64,000 bases of DNA from Anaerolineae bacterium. GTDB taxonomy: Bacteria > Chloroflexota > Anaerolineae > Aggregatilineales > UBA3940. Below are positions 61,794 to 64,000 of this stretch, in pieces (within the stretch, counting starts at the first letter, position 1; the number at the start of each line of letters is the position of its first letter). A program made the position numbers and the translations under genes. Where the stretch lies: positions 124,001 to 188,000 of the forward strand of contig JAFGOY010000033.1 in NCBI GenBank assembly GCA_016926255.1. Direction: 5' to 3'. Under the pieces are notes generated by a model. It was given only the letters and a program-made list of their open reading frames with translations, had not been told where the DNA came from and searched no databases.

Positions 61794-62996
61794 TTATGTA
61801 TTTTCAAGCGTCTCGCTCAGTGTCTCGACGGCGGCGTCCAGCGCGGCGTCGCTGTTCTCGGTCGGCTCGACGATGATATCGGGCGTCAACCCGATCTCCT
61901 CGATCCGTTCATGATCGGGGGTATACCATTCGGCACTTGTGACGTGCAGTTGTGAGCCGTCGCTAAGTGTATGGATATGCTGCACAGACCCTTTCCCAAA
62001 CGTCTGCGTACCGATGATCACCGCCCGTTCCCTGTCTCTGAATGCACCGGCCAGGATTTCCGAGGCGCTGGCCGTATTTTCATTGACCAGCACCGCCAGC
62101 GGCTCGTCAAGCCACGAGCCACCCACCGAGGCATTGAACACTCTTTCACTGCCGTCGTTCTGGAGTTCGTACAGGATCACACCGCCGTTCAGGAACTTAC
62201 TGGCGACGCCCACCGCCGAATTGACCAGCCCGCCGCCGTTGTTGCGCAGATCGAGCACGAGCGCCCGGCAGTTGCTGTCGCCGAGTTCTTGCAGCGCCTG
62301 TTCGATTTCCTCCGGCGTCCGTTCGGTGAACCGTGTGATCTGGATGACGCCGATCTCCGGGCTGTCTTCCACCACGTACCAGATCACCGATGGGAGCAGC
62401 ACTTCTGCCCGTTCGATCTCGAAATCGATCCGTTCGCCGTCCCGCTCGACGGTGATCGCCACAATATCGCCGATATCCCCCCGGATCGCGGCCAGGAGGT
62501 TGGTCATATCGGGATCGCTCTCGTCGACGGCTTCCCCGTCGACCGCGACGATAATATCGCCTTCTTTGAGACCGGCGATGTAGGCCGGGTTGTCGCGGTA
62601 AACCGTTGCGATGATGTATCGCCCCTGTTCGTCGCGGGTAAGCTCCGCGCCGATGCCGCCGAACCGTCCGGCCAGGCTGTCCTCGTTGACTTCTGCATTT
62701 GACGGCTCGACGAAATAGGTGTACCGGTTGCCTACCGAGGCAACCATCCCGGCGACGGCGGCATGAATCCGATCCGATTCCTCCGGTAGTTCGTACAGAT
62801 AGTCGTCTTCAAGGACAGCGTCGGCTTCGTTCAATAGTTCGAACGATGTCGGGCTGGTCTCTGGCTTGACATAGTATTGGTTGAAGAAGAAACCGGCACC
62901 AAAAGCGATGCTGAGCGTCCCACCGGTTATAACGCCTCTTAACAGCGCCTGCCAGAAAGGATGCCGTGCAAAGCTCGTTGTATTTTCTGTTTTCAT
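61794..62996 (-). CDS. S41-family (CtpA-type) peptidase, paralogue 2
   Basis: 400 residues from the ATG at 62996; the frame opens 23 codons earlier, also at an ATG (63065), with no clear ribosome site at either. N-terminal membrane helix (about 17-42), helical domain, PDZ (about 105-185), protease core with Ser in TASASEILAGAF and Lys in FGKGSVQH. The layout follows paralogue 1, so this is a tandem duplication. Likely transcribed first in the unit with paralogue 1 and smpB. Confidence 0.9.
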   Translation of the reverse strand: MKTENTTSFARHPFWQALLRGVITGGTLSIAFGAGFFFNQYYVKPETSPTSFELLNEADAVLEDDYLYELPEESDRIHAAVAGMVASVGNRYTYFVEPSNAEVNEDSLAGRFGGIGAELTRDEQGRYIIATVYRDNPAYIAGLKEGDIIVAVDGEAVDESDPDMTNLLAAIRGDIGDIVAITVERDGERIDFEIERAEVLLPSVIWYVVEDSPEIGVIQITRFTERTPEEIEQALQELGDSNCRALVLDLRNNGGGLVNSAVGVASKFLNGGVILYELQNDGSERVFNASVGGSWLDEPLAVLVNENTASASEILAGAFRDRERAVIIGTQTFGKGSVQHIHTLSDGSQLHVTSAEWYTPDHERIEEIGLTPDIIVEPTENSDAALDAAVETLSETLENT

Positions 62997-63145
62997 AGCC
63001 GTCTGACGTACCTCTGAGTCTTCGTTGTGTGGTGTTCGTAAGTTATGATCTTGGCTGTTCCCCATTCGTTTTCGGGGTGACCGGATTGTACCGTACGCCT
63101 GACGGCGTGGCTATCACCGGGATCGTTTGCTCGGCGGCGCTTGCT

Positions 63146-63174
63146 TTGTATGCCGGTTGCACACATTGTATAAT
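63146..63174 (+). promoter_or_regulatory. sigma-70 promoter for the STAS gene
   Basis: TTGTAT (63146-63151), 17-nt spacer, perfect TATAAT (63169-63174). It is about 64 nt upstream of the GTG at 63238. Confidence 0.6.
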
Positions 63175-63237
63175 CGCTTTGCTGCTGACCGGCTCTGCGG
63201 GTTTTGATTGCATTCCGGGGCAGATAAGGAGGCGCAA

Positions 63238-63582
63238 GTGACAATAGAACTATCGGTTGAACAGGCAGGGGATATTGATGTCATTGCCATCAATGGCCGC
63301 GTTGACAGCCGCACTGCTCCTGAGATGGGGGATTGTCTCTCGCATCAGATTGATCAGGGTTCCCTTTATCTGGTTATTAATTTCAGTTTGGTAGACTACA
63401 TGAGCAGTGCCGGTCTCCGGGAACTGGTATCAGCCTTGAAGCGGGTTAAAAGTGCCGGTGGCGATATCCGGCTTTGCTGCGTTCCACCTAGGGTCAACGA
63501 AGTTCTTGAACTGTCGGGACTCTCCTCTATTTTTTACGTCTTCGAAGACCAGTCTTCTGCTCTAGAGAGCTTTTTAGCTTGA
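63238..63582 (+). CDS. STAS-domain anti-anti-sigma factor-like protein
   Basis: 114 residues from GTG with AAGGAGG 7 nt upstream; an earlier in-frame ATG lacks a ribosome site. A single STAS fold with the core VIAINGRVDSRTAPEM and the phosphoacceptor region VDYMSSAGLREL, where SpoIIAA/RsbV proteins carry the target Ser. In such systems the unphosphorylated form frees a sigma factor or other partner from its kinase. The kinase-like gene follows 30 nt later. Confidence 0.88.
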   Translation: MTIELSVEQAGDIDVIAINGRVDSRTAPEMGDCLSHQIDQGSLYLVINFSLVDYMSSAGLRELVSALKRVKSAGGDIRLCCVPPRVNEVLELSGLSSIFYVFEDQSSALESFLA

Positions 63583-63612
63583 TACTGCTTAGTGCATAGG
63601 TGATTGATCCGC

Positions 63613-64000
63613 ATGGCTGACGTACGCCGCTTGGTCGTTAGTGGACGGTATGAGAATATCCCGTTGATCATTGATCTTGTCAGAGAAGCGGCAGCCGATG
63701 CCGGGTTTGACGAGCCGACGGTCTACCACTGCCAGATGTCGGTTGACGAGGCCTGCACCAATATCGTCGAGCATGCCTATGGTGGGGAAGATCGGGGGGA
63801 TATCGAAGTTACCTGTACGGTAGCAGAAAACGTCTTCAGCGTCACGCTCCTCGATCAGGGTCAACCGTTTGATCCCGAAAGCATCCCGGTTCCGGTCATT
63901 GACTCTGATATACACAGGATCAGACCGGGGGGCATTGGTTTGCACCTGATGCGTCAGCTTATGGATGAAGTGCATTTCAGCTTCTCCGGTGAAGGGAACC
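63613..64000 (+). CDS. RsbW-like ATP-binding protein (partial, runs off the right edge)
   Basis: The first 129 residues of an open frame beginning at ATG 63613 and running past the end. It shows the HATPase_c fold of serine kinases/anti-sigma factors: N-box SVDEACTNIVEHAYGG, DQGQPFDPE and GGIGLHLMRQLMDEV. This protein normally phosphorylates the STAS partner and binds a sigma factor. The STAS gene 30 nt upstream supports that reading. Further module genes may lie beyond the window. Confidence 0.85.
   Translation, partial: MADVRRLVVSGRYENIPLIIDLVREAAADAGFDEPTVYHCQMSVDEACTNIVEHAYGGEDRGDIEVTCTVAENVFSVTLLDQGQPFDPESIPVPVIDSDIHRIRPGGIGLHLMRQLMDEVHFSFSGEGN

Overview
The window is a 64 kb stretch of a moderately GC-rich bacterial chromosome, packed with genes on both strands. 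Its make-up best fits a Chloroflexota (Anaerolineae-like) bacterium. The hints are SH3b-type secreted glycosidase-like proteins, tandem membrane-anchored C39-like/TPR proteins beside murJ, a YtxG/YtxH-like pair, an EF-G2-type factor, and many lipoprotein or Thr/Pro-rich linker proteins. This placement rests on family resemblance only; no rRNA gene is present. Nothing looks like an integrated phage, plasmid, transposon, CRISPR array or named defence island.

Layout. 0.1-3.3 kb: an SH3b/glycosidase-like protein, a small membrane protein and a GT39-like membrane glycosyltransferase, then tRNA-Val. 3.4-8 kb (minus strand): a membrane protein, dcd, argS, an FAH-family enzyme and a membrane-anchored methyltransferase with a zinc-ribbon tail. 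8-15.8 kb: a lipoprotein faces an AMMECR1 protein and a minus-strand run of alkaline-phosphatase-fold metalloenzyme, methyltransferase, murJ and two paralogous C39-like/TPR membrane proteins. 15.9-19.6 kb: tryptophanase and an EF-G2-like GTPase are divergent. 19.7-29.4 kb: TPR and double-XRE proteins, an FHA protein, a histidine kinase/OmpR pair, PHP and PrsW proteins, a DM13 protein coupled to a YbdK-like ligase, and a lone receiver. 29.4-35.3 kb: a secreted glycosidase-like protein, a nuclease of the SNase fold, a phosphoesterase, a SpoU methyltransferase and nnr. 35.4-40.9 kb: envelope proteins, a methyltransferase, a YdjC deacetylase, an AAA+ ATPase and an MBL hydrolase. 41-50.8 kb: the proteostasis operon tig-clpP-clpX, tRNA-Leu, a LysM/M23 peptidase, DUF192, a receiver and a DinG-type helicase with an exonuclease domain. 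51-57.9 kb: a REC-histidine kinase, a HAD-DinB fusion, a Cys-rich protein, efp, a DUF89 protein and two uncharacterised winged-helix-like proteins. 57.9-64 kb: tRNA-Arg, a GH99-like/SH3b protein, smpB, two tandem S41 peptidases, and the start of a STAS/anti-sigma-kinase partner-switching module that runs off the right edge.

Functional themes are translation and its quality control (argS, three tRNAs, EF-P, EF-G2, smpB, tig/clpP/clpX), envelope construction and turnover (murJ, M23, S41, C39-like, SH3b glycosidases) and signalling (five two-component proteins, FHA, STAS/HATPase).

The features most worth a second look are: a short interspersed palindromic repeat with four intergenic copies at 33.4, 35.4, 41.0 and 58.1 kb; an ArgS whose class I HIGH signature reads TVGR; the paired C39-like/TPR membrane proteins in the murJ run; an intact-looking SNase-type nuclease with no export signal; and the two winged-helix-like orphans at 55.7-57.9 kb. 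No single cluster clearly announces a new system. Start sites were moved where a Shine-Dalgarno sequence argued for it.
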